Positions 7,873-14,283 of a stretch of DNA of 19,169 nt are shown here, one piece after another; the first letter of the stretch is position 1; each line of letters begins with the position of its first letter. The position numbers and the translations under genes are program-made. The notes beneath the pieces are model-generated. The model did no database searches and was not told the origin of the DNA. It was given only the letters and a program-made list of their open reading frames with translations. This stretch comes from JACCQS01 sp050999295 (GTDB taxonomy: Bacteria > Actinomycetota > Actinomycetes > Mycobacteriales > Geodermatophilaceae): positions 1 through 19,169 of the forward strand of contig JBPCPI010000216.1 in assembly GCA_050999295.1 (NCBI GenBank), read 5' to 3'.

Positions 7873-8064
7873 ATGAGTCGAGGACGAGGCGTGTCCCTGT
7901 TCACTCTCATCTACTTGGCGATCGGCGTGGTGGTTGCCCTGACCAAGGGCTACAACACGTTCACCAACTTCTCCGAGATTCTCTCGTTCGTGATCGCGGT
8001 CATCCTGTGGCCGGCCGTCCTCTTCGGAGCTGACCTGCGGGTCAATGTGGGCGCGCTGGGCTGA
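7873..8064 (+). CDS. Small two-helix membrane protein, unknown function
   Basis: A 63-residue protein with a basic N-terminus (MSRGRG) and two predicted membrane helices at about 8-24 (LFTLIYLAIGVVVAL) and 37-53 (SFVIAVILWPAVLFGAD). A short loop, TKGYNTFTN, joins them. The ATG at 7873 has a plausible ribosome-binding site, AAAGGG at 7859-7864, which makes this more than a chance ORF. It lies in the conserved block between uppP and the histidine phosphatase. A membrane partner of the envelope pathway is a reasonable guess, but I recognise no family and assign no function. The 97 bp upstream (7776-7872) contains no convincing promoter, although TAAGCT at 7802-7807 could act as a -10. Confidence 0.72.
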   Translation: MSRGRGVSLFTLIYLAIGVVVALTKGYNTFTNFSEILSFVIAVILWPAVLFGADLRVNVGALG

Positions 8065-8087
8065 TCGGGCAAGCACGACGATCACTG

Positions 8088-8798
8088 ATGACCACTGTCC
8101 TGCTGTTCCGGCACGGGCGTACCGAGGCCAATGCTGCCGGGCTGCTCGCGGGCTGGACCCCCGGCGTGGCCCTCGACGAGACCGGCCGGGCACAGGTCGA
8201 AGCCGCGGCCTCGCGCTTGCGGCCGATCCCGCTGGCCGCCGTCGTGTCCAGCCCGCTGGAGCGGTGCCAGCAGAGCGCGCAGATCCTCGCCCAGGGACGG
8301 GAGGGGATCGAGGTGGCCAACGACGACCGGATTGGCGAATGCCGGTACGGGGACTGGACGGGCCAGTCGCTCAAGACCTTGGCCAAAGATCCGATGTGGA
8401 AGGTGGTCCAACAGCATCCCTCGGCGGCGGTGTTTCCGGGTCCGGAGGGCGAAGGGCTGGCTCAGACTTCGGCCCGTGCCGTCGCGGCTGTCCGGGAGTG
8501 GAACGCACAGCTCGGCCCGGACGCAATCTGGTTGGCCTGCAGCCACGGTGATGTGATCAAGGCGGTGTTGGCCGACGCACTGGGTATGCATCTGGACATG
8601 TTTCAGCGCCTCATGGTCGAGCCTGCATCGGTGTCGGTGATCGTCTACACGCCGACCCGGCCGTTCGTGCTGCGCAGCAATGACATCGGCGGCGACCTGT
8701 CCGGACTCATACCGCCGAAAAAGACCCGCGGCAGGCGGCGTCGAGACCCCGCAGACGGCGCCGTCGGCGGCGGAGATTCCTACCGCGCTTCCGCGTAA
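8088..8798 (+). CDS. Histidine phosphatase, MSMEG_4193-type phosphomutase-like family
   Basis: A 236-residue histidine phosphatase/phosphoglycerate-mutase-like protein. The LFRHGRTEAN motif holds the phospho-acceptor H9 and R8. SSPLERC contributes R59, IGECRYGDWTG contains the acid E84, and CSHGD gives H153. All catalytic positions are intact, so phosphatase activity is expected. The family is annotated as a putative phosphomutase; its substrate is unknown to me. The last 40 residues (KKTRGRRRRDPADG and after) form a basic, disordered-looking tail outside the fold. The gene begins 23 nt after the small membrane protein. Its TAA stop lies inside the -10 element proposed for the DUF3090 gene. 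Confidence 0.93.
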   Translation: MTTVLLFRHGRTEANAAGLLAGWTPGVALDETGRAQVEAAASRLRPIPLAAVVSSPLERCQQSAQILAQGREGIEVANDDRIGECRYGDWTGQSLKTLAKDPMWKVVQQHPSAAVFPGPEGEGLAQTSARAVAAVREWNAQLGPDAIWLACSHGDVIKAVLADALGMHLDMFQRLMVEPASVSVIVYTPTRPFVLRSNDIGGDLSGLIPPKKTRGRRRRDPADGAVGGGDSYRASA

Positions 8799-8801
8799 AC
8801 T
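8796..8801 (+). promoter_or_regulatory. Probable leaderless -10 element of DUF3090, overlapping the upstream stop codon
   Basis: TAAACT begins with the TAA stop of the histidine phosphatase gene and ends 7 nt before ATG 8809. No Shine-Dalgarno sequence precedes this ATG. Confidence 0.5.
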
Positions 8802-8808
8802 CCCGTCC

Positions 8809-9363
8809 ATGAGCCGGCAGCTGTACGTGTTCGACCGACCGCAGCGATTCGTTGCCGGCACGGTCGGCCAGCCGGGGGACCGCACCTTCTATCTCCAGGT
8901 CAGCGATGGTCCGCGGACGGTCAGCGTTGCCTTGGAGAAGACCCAGGTGAGCGTGCTGGCCGATCGGATGAGCGAGCTGCTCGACGAAGTGGCCATCCGG
9001 GAAAGCGCTGTCGTGCCGCCGGATGCGGTCGTGAATGACCTCGATCCGCTGCACAGCCCGGTGGACGAGGAGTTCCGGGTGGCGGCCATGGGGCTGGCCT
9101 GGGACGCGGACAATGCGGCCGTAGTTATCGAGGCGGTCGCCGGCGGGGATGGCGACGAGCCGGTTGACGAAGATCACATCCTGTCCGACGCCGATGAGGG
9201 CCCGGATGCCCTTCGGGTGAAGATCACCCCCGTGGCCGCCCGGGCGTTCGTGGATCGGGCTCGCCGGGTTATTTCCGCCGGCCGACCGCCCTGCCCGCTG
9301 TGCTCGCTCCCGCTGGATCCTGAGGGCCACATCTGCCCCCGGCAGAACGGCTACCGCCGCTGA
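8809..9363 (+). CDS. DUF3090-family protein with C-terminal Cys/His cluster
   Basis: A 184-residue actinobacterial protein. The N-terminus RQLYVFDRPQRFVAGTVG, the segment LEKTQVSVLADRM and the centre DEEFRVAAMGLAWD are the DUF3090 hallmarks; the Rv2134c-type genes occupy the same position in mycobacteria. The C-terminus has CPLC (C162, C165) followed by GHICP (H174, C176), spaced like a small zinc-binding knuckle. I infer metal binding; it is not proven. Middle residues 113-132 are very acidic. The function is unknown, but the gene is constantly associated with the phosphatase upstream and the kinase-like gene downstream. The stop at 9361-9363 overlaps the CTG that may start the next gene. 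Confidence 0.93.
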   Translation: MSRQLYVFDRPQRFVAGTVGQPGDRTFYLQVSDGPRTVSVALEKTQVSVLADRMSELLDEVAIRESAVVPPDAVVNDLDPLHSPVDEEFRVAAMGLAWDADNAAVVIEAVAGGDGDEPVDEDHILSDADEGPDALRVKITPVAARAFVDRARRVISAGRPPCPLCSLPLDPEGHICPRQNGYRR

Positions 9364-10112
9364 GCCTGCCCAGCGGCGACACCAGTGGCGACGGGAGCGT
9401 CATAGACGAGCCGCAGGCCCTGGAGCTGCTCCGGACCGGCACCATCGAGGTCACCGGCCGGCTGGTGGATGCGAGCAACGTCACGTTGATCGCCGAGATC
9501 AGCACCGACGAGGAGATCGCCGAGTGCGTCTACAAGCCGATCGCCGGCGAACGCCCGCTCTGGGACTTTCCGGACGGGACCCTTGCCGGGCGCGAGGTCG
9601 CCACCTATCTGGTCTCAGCGGCCAGCGGCTGGCGGGTCGTCCCGCCCACCGTCCTGCGCGACGGGCCGTTCGGCCCGGGCATGGTGCAGCTGTGGATGGA
9701 CGGCGAGCCAACCGTCGACCTGATCGAGCTCGCCCGCTCGGATCGGCCAGCGCTGCGTCGGATGGCCGTCCTGGACGTGGTGGTCAACAACGCCGACCGC
9801 AAAGGCGGGCATCTCATCCCGATGCCGGACGGGCACGTGTACGGCGTCGACCACGGCATCTGCTTCTCCACCTCCCCGACGTTGCGAACCCTGCTGTGGC
9901 GCTGGGCCGGCCGGCCGTTGAGTGACGAGGCCGTCGAGACCCTCGAGCGTCTGTCTGTCGAGTTGTACGCAGACCTCGGCGATGCCCTCGAGGAGCACCT
10001 CACCGTGACGGAGGTGCGACAGACCCGGCGCCGGGTGGCGGACCTGCTTCGTGCGGGCATTCATCCCGAGCCCTCCGGTGACTGGCCCGCGCTGCCCTGG
10101 CCGCCGATCTGA
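9360..10112 (+). CDS. SCO1664-family protein, PI3/4-kinase-like fold; start codon uncertain
   Basis: The family resembles phosphatidylinositol 3/4-kinase-like or HipA-like phosphotransferases. Numbered from CTG 9360, visible elements are VYKP (K59, nucleotide binding), GERPLWDFPDGTLAGREVA, VVNNADRKGGH (D146, catalytic-loop type) and VDHGICF (D164, metal-ligand type). The only standard start in frame is GTG 9465 (215 residues). Homologous sequence clearly continues upstream: LLRTGTIEVTGRLVDASNV corresponds to the family N-terminal strands. The frame is open back to a TGA at 9321, with no ATG, GTG or TTG. CTG 9360 overlaps the DUF3090 stop (CTGA) and would give 250 residues, close to family length. 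Start codon confidence is low; family confidence is high. The protein is probably cytosolic and its substrate is unknown. Confidence 0.8.
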   Translation: MSLPSGDTSGDGSVIDEPQALELLRTGTIEVTGRLVDASNVTLIAEISTDEEIAECVYKPIAGERPLWDFPDGTLAGREVATYLVSAASGWRVVPPTVLRDGPFGPGMVQLWMDGEPTVDLIELARSDRPALRRMAVLDVVVNNADRKGGHLIPMPDGHVYGVDHGICFSTSPTLRTLLWRWAGRPLSDEAVETLERLSVELYADLGDALEEHLTVTEVRQTRRRVADLLRAGIHPEPSGDWPALPWPPI

Positions 10113-10128
10113 CTCCGCTCCCCTTGGG

Positions 10129-11085
10129 TTAGCCGCCTCGGCTCGCATCTTCCGGTCGCGGCGCTGGAGCCGGGCTGGGGTCTGTCGTCTGCCGCCGCTG
10201 AAGCAGTACGACCGCTGCGACCACGGCCAACGCGCCGAGCAGCTGAAGCGGGCTGAGTCGATCGCTGAACAGGCTCACTCCGATCAACACTGTGGCGACC
10301 GGCTCCACGCAGGAGATGATTGATGCCGACGCGGCCCCGACCAGGCGCATGCCGGCGAAGAAGGCGGTGAGCGCGAAGGCGGTGGCGACGAGACCCAATG
10401 CGCCTGCCCACAACCACCCGGCCGGCTTGAAGTCGATCTCCGGACCGCCGGAGACGGCGTTGATCAGCAGGTACGTGGCGGCCGCGCCAGTGCACACGAA
10501 TGCACTCAGCAAGATCCGGTCGAAGCTCTCATCCACCGCTTCCCCGACCAGGATGTAGGTCGCGTAGGCGAAGGCGGTCCCGAGCCCGAGGGTGATCCCG
10601 ATCGGATGCAGTTCCCCGGATCCGGTACCTGATAACACCACCGCGACGCCGGCCAGCGCCAGTACCAGGGCGAGTAGGCGCGCCGGGGTCGCGCGTTCCT
10701 TGCCCCTGGCCAACAGGACGATGAAGACGATGACCGGGAACGTGTAGAGCAGCAGGGTGTTCAGGCTCGGCCCGTTATAGGGCAGAGCCGCGAAGTAAAG
10801 GGCGGATTGGGTGGCGTAGCCCACGCCGCCCAGAGCCAGGCCGACCACGGCGAGGCGTGGCTGCAGCAGCGACGGCCTGCGTACGGCCACGATCGCCCAC
10901 AGGGCGACAGCGGCGACGACAAAGCGCATGAGCAGGAGCTCGGCCAGACCCATCCCGGCTGCATAGGCAGCGTTCGCCAGAAAGGGCAGCAAGGAAAAGG
11001 ACAGCGCTGAACACAGGCACAGTGCGACTCCGCGGGCAGGGCCACCGCTGCCTCTGGCTCGGACGACCCGAATGAGCGCGCTCAT
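10129..11085 (-). CDS. EamA/DMT-family transporter
   Basis: A 318-residue integral membrane protein with about ten hydrophobic helices in two EamA repeats. It begins ALCLCSALSFSLLPFLANAAYAAGMG and carries the family-typical LLLMRFVVAAVALW. The second repeat includes ALGLVATAFALTAFFAGMRLVGAASASIISCVEPVATVL, shown here only as landmarks around residues 230-275. Members export or import metabolites such as amino acids or drugs; the substrate cannot be predicted. The Met at 11085 gives normal length, whereas an upstream start at 11214 would add a non-family Arg/Ala-rich stretch, so I reject it. The gene is convergent with SCO1664 (16 bp apart) and divergent from vapB. The tail after helix 10 is short and Pro/Arg-rich. 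Confidence 0.9.
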   Translation of the reverse strand: MSALIRVVRARGSGGPARGVALCLCSALSFSLLPFLANAAYAAGMGLAELLLMRFVVAAVALWAIVAVRRPSLLQPRLAVVGLALGGVGYATQSALYFAALPYNGPSLNTLLLYTFPVIVFIVLLARGKERATPARLLALVLALAGVAVVLSGTGSGELHPIGITLGLGTAFAYATYILVGEAVDESFDRILLSAFVCTGAAATYLLINAVSGGPEIDFKPAGWLWAGALGLVATAFALTAFFAGMRLVGAASASIISCVEPVATVLIGVSLFSDRLSPLQLLGALAVVAAVVLLQRRQTTDPSPAPAPRPEDASRGG

Positions 11086-11221
11086 CGCGGTCCGTCCCAA
11101 CCGCCATGACCCATTGGGGCAGTCAAGCACCGATGCCCAAGCCGTTGAATCGTCGGCTCTTCTTCGGCACGTAGATGCGGCCGCGCTAGCATCACGATGA
11201 GCGAATCGATGCACAGACTGC

Positions 11222-11227
11222 TAGGGT
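11222..11227 (+). promoter_or_regulatory. Probable leaderless -10 element of vapBC
   Basis: TAGGGT followed by 7 nt and GTG 11235. It sits at the right end of the 149-bp gap shared with the divergent EamA gene, in which I see nothing else assignable. Confidence 0.5.
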
Positions 11228-11234
11228 CGCAAGC

Positions 11235-11465
11235 GTGCGTACCACGATCACACTCGACAGTGACGTCGCCGCAGCGGTGGACAGTGTTCGTCGTGAGCGC
11301 GATATGGGCGTGAGTGAGGCCGTCAACGAACTCATTCGGCAAGGCCTCGTCGCGCCTCGTGAAAGGGCGCGGTTCCACCAGCGCGCTGCAGCTTTGGGCC
11401 TGCGGCTCGAGGTCGCCAACATCGCAGATGCCCTCGAGCTCCTCGACGGAGTCCGCGCTCGCTGA
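11235..11465 (+). CDS. vapB: VapB-type ribbon-helix-helix antitoxin
   Basis: A 76-residue protein. The N-terminal strand MRTTITLDSDVAAAVDSVRRE is followed by the helices MGVSEAVNELIRQGL, a standard ribbon-helix-helix DNA-binding fold. The C-terminal half (residues 42-76) is helical and expected to wrap around and inhibit the toxin. Antitoxins of this class bind their own promoter as dimers together with the toxin, so autoregulation is likely. Start GTG 11235 is supported by the TAGGGT element 7 nt upstream. The stop overlaps the vapC ATG by one base (TGATG). Confidence 0.88.
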   Translation: MRTTITLDSDVAAAVDSVRRERDMGVSEAVNELIRQGLVAPRERARFHQRAAALGLRLEVANIADALELLDGVRAR

Positions 11466-11893
11466 TGCTGGTCGACGCAAACATCTTGCTGTACGCAGTG
11501 GACAGCACAAGTCCATTCCACGCCCGCGCGGCAGACTGGATGTCGGAGCAACTGAATGGACCCCGGCGAGTTGGGTTTCCTTGGCAATCGCTGGTGGCGT
11601 TCCTGCGGATCAGCACGCATCCTCGTGCGTCGGCGCGCCCGCTGGCCCCGAAAATCGCAGCACGATTCGTCGAGGACTGGCTGGACTCGGATGTCGCCTG
11701 GATTCCGCAGCCCGGCCCCGGGCACGCGTCCGTGCTCGCGGGTTTGATCCGGACCCACCAACTGCGGGGGAATCTGATCTCGGACGCACACCTGGCTGCG
11801 TTGGCCATCGAGCACGGACTGACGATGTGTTCAGCCGACACGGACTTCGCTCGTTTCACCGAACTGGCGTGGATGAATCCTGTTCGCCCCTGA
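11465..11893 (+). CDS. vapC: VapC-type PIN-domain ribonuclease toxin
   Basis: A 142-residue PIN domain protein, expected to be a Mg2+-dependent RNase that inhibits translation by cutting tRNA or rRNA. Acidic residues: D4 in MLVDANILLYA, D107 in ISDAHLAALA, and D125/D127 in SADTDFARF. The second acidic position usually found in a central helix appears as WQSLVAFLRIST, without Glu. That is normal for the mycobacterial-type PIN subfamily with the FLR motif, as I recall it. Translation is coupled to vapB by the TGATG overlap. The target RNA is unknown. The pair lies between EamA and mshC, separated from mshC by 69 bp containing the mshC promoter. Confidence 0.9.
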   Translation: MLVDANILLYAVDSTSPFHARAADWMSEQLNGPRRVGFPWQSLVAFLRISTHPRASARPLAPKIAARFVEDWLDSDVAWIPQPGPGHASVLAGLIRTHQLRGNLISDAHLAALAIEHGLTMCSADTDFARFTELAWMNPVRP

Positions 11894-11949
11894 CGCTGGC
11901 ACTGCAGCGTCGTCTAGAGGGCTGACCCCGATACCGGCGGAGGGCGAAC

Positions 11950-11955
11950 TAACCT
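11950..11955 (+). promoter_or_regulatory. Probable leaderless -10 element of mshC
   Basis: TAACCT, then 7 nt, then ATG 11963, with no Shine-Dalgarno sequence before the ATG. This suggests mshC is transcribed independently of vapBC. Confidence 0.5.
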
Positions 11956-11962
11956 CCCTGAC

Positions 11963-13198
11963 ATGCGTCCTTGGCCTGCCCCGCCGATTCCTCGGCTGCC
12001 CGGCGCCGGTCAGCCGCTACGGCTCTACGACACGGCCACCCGGGAGTTGCGCCCGACCGCGCCAGGTCGTACGGCGCGCATGTACGTCTGCGGGATCACG
12101 CCCTATGACGCCACGCATCTCGGGCACGCGGCCACCTATCTGGCTTTCGACCTGGTGCACCGGCTGTGGCTTGACGCCGGGCACGATGTGCATTTCGTCG
12201 AGAACGTGACCGACATCGACGACCCGCTGCTCGAACGGGCCGAGCGGGACGGAGATGACTGGATCGTGCTCGCCATGCGCGAGACTGCGCTGTTCCGCGA
12301 GGACATGCATGCGCTGCGCGTGCTGCCACCGCGGGACTACATCGGAGCGATCGAGTCGATCCCGTCGATCGGTCAGCTGGTGGACAAGTTGCTGACCGAA
12401 CAGCAGGCCTACGTCCTGGATGACGGCACGGGTGACATCTATCAGGACATCAGCCAGGCACGACGGTTCGGGTACGAGTCCGGTCACGACGAGGGGACGA
12501 TGCTGCAGTTGTCGGCGCAGCGCGGGGGTGACCCGGATCGGGCAGGGAAGCGGCATCGGCTGGACCCGCTGTTGTGGCGCGGCGCGCGCGACGGCGAGCC
12601 CTCCTGGGTTGGGCCGAGGGGACTGGGGCGTCCGGGCTGGCACATCGAGTGCGCAGCGATCATCCTCGACCGGCTCGGTGACGGCATCGACGTACAGGGC
12701 GGTGGCAGCGACCTGGCATTCCCACACCACGAGATGACGGCCTTGCACGCCGAGACGCTGACCGGTACGTGGCCGCTGGCTCGGCACTATGTCCACGCCG
12801 GCATGATCGCCCTGGACGGGGAGAAGATGAGCAAGAGCCGCGGCAATCTGGTGTTCGTCTCCCGGCTGCGCGGGGAGGGCGTGGACCCGATGGCCATCCG
12901 CCTCGCGCTGCTATCCGGCCACTATCGGACGGATCGTCCGTGGGGGTCGGAACTGCTCAGCACCGCACAGGATCGCCTGGCAACCTGGCGGCACGCGGCG
13001 TCATTGCCGAGCGGGCCTGCCGCCGACGACCTACTGGCAGCATTGCGCCGGCAGCTGTCCGACGATCTGGATACCCCGAATGCGCTTGGCTGCGTTGATC
13101 GTTGGGCGAAGATGACGCTTCACCGGGAGGGATCGGACCCTGACGCGCCCAGTCAGGTTGCATCCATTGTGGACGCTCTACTCGGGGTCCGGCTGTAG
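11963..13198 (+). CDS. mshC: L-cysteine:1D-myo-inositol 2-amino-2-deoxy-alpha-D-glucopyranoside ligase
   Basis: A 411-residue cytosolic enzyme for the ATP-dependent ligation of cysteine to GlcN-Ins, the third committed step of mycothiol synthesis. It is a class I cysteinyl-tRNA-synthetase paralogue lacking the anticodon-binding domain, which its length confirms. Visible are zinc ligands C43 (MYVCGITPYD), C230 (GWHIEC) and H255 (FPHHE), the HIGH-equivalent HLGH at 52-55, and KMSKS at 288-292. TPYDATHLGHA is the feature that separates MshC from CysS. A Pro-rich leader (residues 1-17) precedes the catalytic core. The ATG at 11963 is backed by the TAACCT element. The dGTPase-like gene follows after 4 nt and is probably cotranscribed. 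Confidence 0.96.
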   Translation: MRPWPAPPIPRLPGAGQPLRLYDTATRELRPTAPGRTARMYVCGITPYDATHLGHAATYLAFDLVHRLWLDAGHDVHFVENVTDIDDPLLERAERDGDDWIVLAMRETALFREDMHALRVLPPRDYIGAIESIPSIGQLVDKLLTEQQAYVLDDGTGDIYQDISQARRFGYESGHDEGTMLQLSAQRGGDPDRAGKRHRLDPLLWRGARDGEPSWVGPRGLGRPGWHIECAAIILDRLGDGIDVQGGGSDLAFPHHEMTALHAETLTGTWPLARHYVHAGMIALDGEKMSKSRGNLVFVSRLRGEGVDPMAIRLALLSGHYRTDRPWGSELLSTAQDRLATWRHAASLPSGPAADDLLAALRRQLSDDLDTPNALGCVDRWAKMTLHREGSDPDAPSQVASIVDALLGVRL

Positions 13199-13202
13199 GA
13201 CG

Positions 13203-14189
13203 ATGAGCGACGCCTTCCTACTGCGTACCCGACAGGTGCGCGAGGCAGCCGAGCAAAGCCTGGCACCGCAGGCAACCCGATCGAGCGACAGCGCCGGCCG
13301 CGCTCGGCCAGAGGAGCCTGACGAGTTCCGTACCGCCTTTGAACGCGACCGCGACCGGATCCTGTTCACCAAGTCGTTTCGGCGGCTGAAACACAAGACC
13401 CAGGTCTTCCTCAACCCGGAGGGCGATCACTTCGTCACCCGGCTCACGCATACCCTGCAGGTCACCCAGGTCGCCCGGTCCTTGGCCGCCGCGCTGGGAT
13501 TGAACCAGGATCTGGCCGAGGCGATCGCACTCGGGCACGACGTCGGTCATTCCCCGTTCGGCCACATCGGTGAGGATGCGCTCTCGCCGTACGTGGAGGG
13601 TGGCTGGCATCACGCCGCACAGAGCGTACGGATCTTCGAGGTCCTCGAGGAGAAGAATCTCAGCTTCGAGGTCCTGGACGGGATCCGCGCTCATTCCTGG
13701 AAGATCTCGCCGCCGCCGGCCACCCCGGAGGGTTCCTGCGTCCGGTACGCCGACCGGATCGCCTACCTGTCCCACGACGCGCTGGACGCGGTACGGGCGG
13801 GCCTGCTGGTCGAGGAAGATCTCCCCGATGACGTCCGCGCCCGATTCGGTCACCCGGGGTCGCAGATGGTCGGCTCGATGATCGATGCGGTGGTGTCTAA
13901 CAGCGTGCTCGGAGACACCGTGTCCATGTCCGCGCCGGATCTGGCGGTCATGTCGGATTTCCGGAACTTCATGTTCGAACGGGTCTACTTCAGCGACCAC
14001 CATCTCGAGCACAAGGCCGAGGCGATCACGATCATCCGGGACCTCGTCGAGCTGCATCACGCCAAGCCTGATCTCATGCCGGCCACCTACCGCGACCACG
14101 GCACGGACACCTTGAGCCAGGCAGTCGACTACGTCGCGGGGATGACCGATCGGTTCGCGTCCTCAACGCACGCCCGGCTCTGTCGCTGA
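13203..14189 (+). CDS. dGTPase-like HD-domain nucleotide hydrolase
   Basis: A 328-residue deoxyguanosinetriphosphate triphosphohydrolase-like protein. HD metal-site residues are present: H83 (VTRLTHTLQV), H112/D113 in LGHDVGHSPFGH with H116 and H121, and D184 in RYADRIAYLSHD. The N-terminal FERDRDRILFTKSFRRLKHKTQVF motif region (about 46-69) is the standard dGTPase signature. It is expected to cut dNTPs to nucleoside plus triphosphate and so affect dNTP pools; dGTP specificity is not provable here. Length fits the short dGTPase-like branch. The last ten residues (ASSTHARLCR) deviate from the usual ending, but no clear frameshift is seen. The start ATG 13203 lies 4 nt after the mshC stop, so the genes are probably an operon. 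Confidence 0.9.
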   Translation: MSDAFLLRTRQVREAAEQSLAPQATRSSDSAGRARPEEPDEFRTAFERDRDRILFTKSFRRLKHKTQVFLNPEGDHFVTRLTHTLQVTQVARSLAAALGLNQDLAEAIALGHDVGHSPFGHIGEDALSPYVEGGWHHAAQSVRIFEVLEEKNLSFEVLDGIRAHSWKISPPPATPEGSCVRYADRIAYLSHDALDAVRAGLLVEEDLPDDVRARFGHPGSQMVGSMIDAVVSNSVLGDTVSMSAPDLAVMSDFRNFMFERVYFSDHHLEHKAEAITIIRDLVELHHAKPDLMPATYRDHGTDTLSQAVDYVAGMTDRFASSTHARLCR

Positions 14190-14228
14190 GAGCATCGCTA
14201 CCGGATACAGAACCCGGATGGCAAAGGG

Positions 14229-14258
14229 TTGACTGCCCTGTCCTATCTCAACGATATT
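14229..14258 (+). promoter_or_regulatory. Promoter of the arsR-phosphatase fusion gene
   Basis: TTGACT (14229-14234) is a near-perfect -35. GATATT (14253-14258) is an acceptable -10 at 18-bp spacing. The stretch 14244-14273 is markedly more AT-rich than its surroundings. The leader would start near 14265 and includes GGAGGT, unlike the leaderless promoters elsewhere in the window. Confidence 0.55.
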
Positions 14259-14266
14259 TGACTCAA
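14248..14266 (+). promoter_or_regulatory. Putative ArsR-type operator overlapping the -10
   Basis: TCAA-N6-TTGA (14248-14261) is an inverted repeat of the half-site type used by ArsR/SmtB repressors. A third half-site, TCAA (14263-14266), makes TTGACTCAA with the second. The repeat covers the proposed -10, the position expected for autorepression by the adjacent ArsR-like protein. The binding is inferred. Confidence 0.5.
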
Positions 14267-14273
14267 TAGTTAT

Positions 14274-14279
14274 GGAGGT
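14274..14279 (+). promoter_or_regulatory. Ribosome-binding site deciding the arsR fusion start
   Basis: GGAGGT, four nt before GTG 14284, is a strong Shine-Dalgarno sequence. An ATG at 14272 overlaps this site and would leave no room for it, so GTG 14284 is the likelier start. Confidence 0.65.
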
Positions 14280-14283
14280 AAGC

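Noticed and set aside
11086..11214. Extended EamA start at 11214
   Set aside because: Adds 43 Arg/Ala/Ser-rich residues not typical of the family and overlaps the vapB promoter region; Met at 11085 gives a normal protein.
14272..14283. ATG 14272 as start of the ArsR fusion
   Set aside because: It overlaps the GGAGGT ribosome-binding site that serves GTG 14284, and adds only four non-conserved residues.
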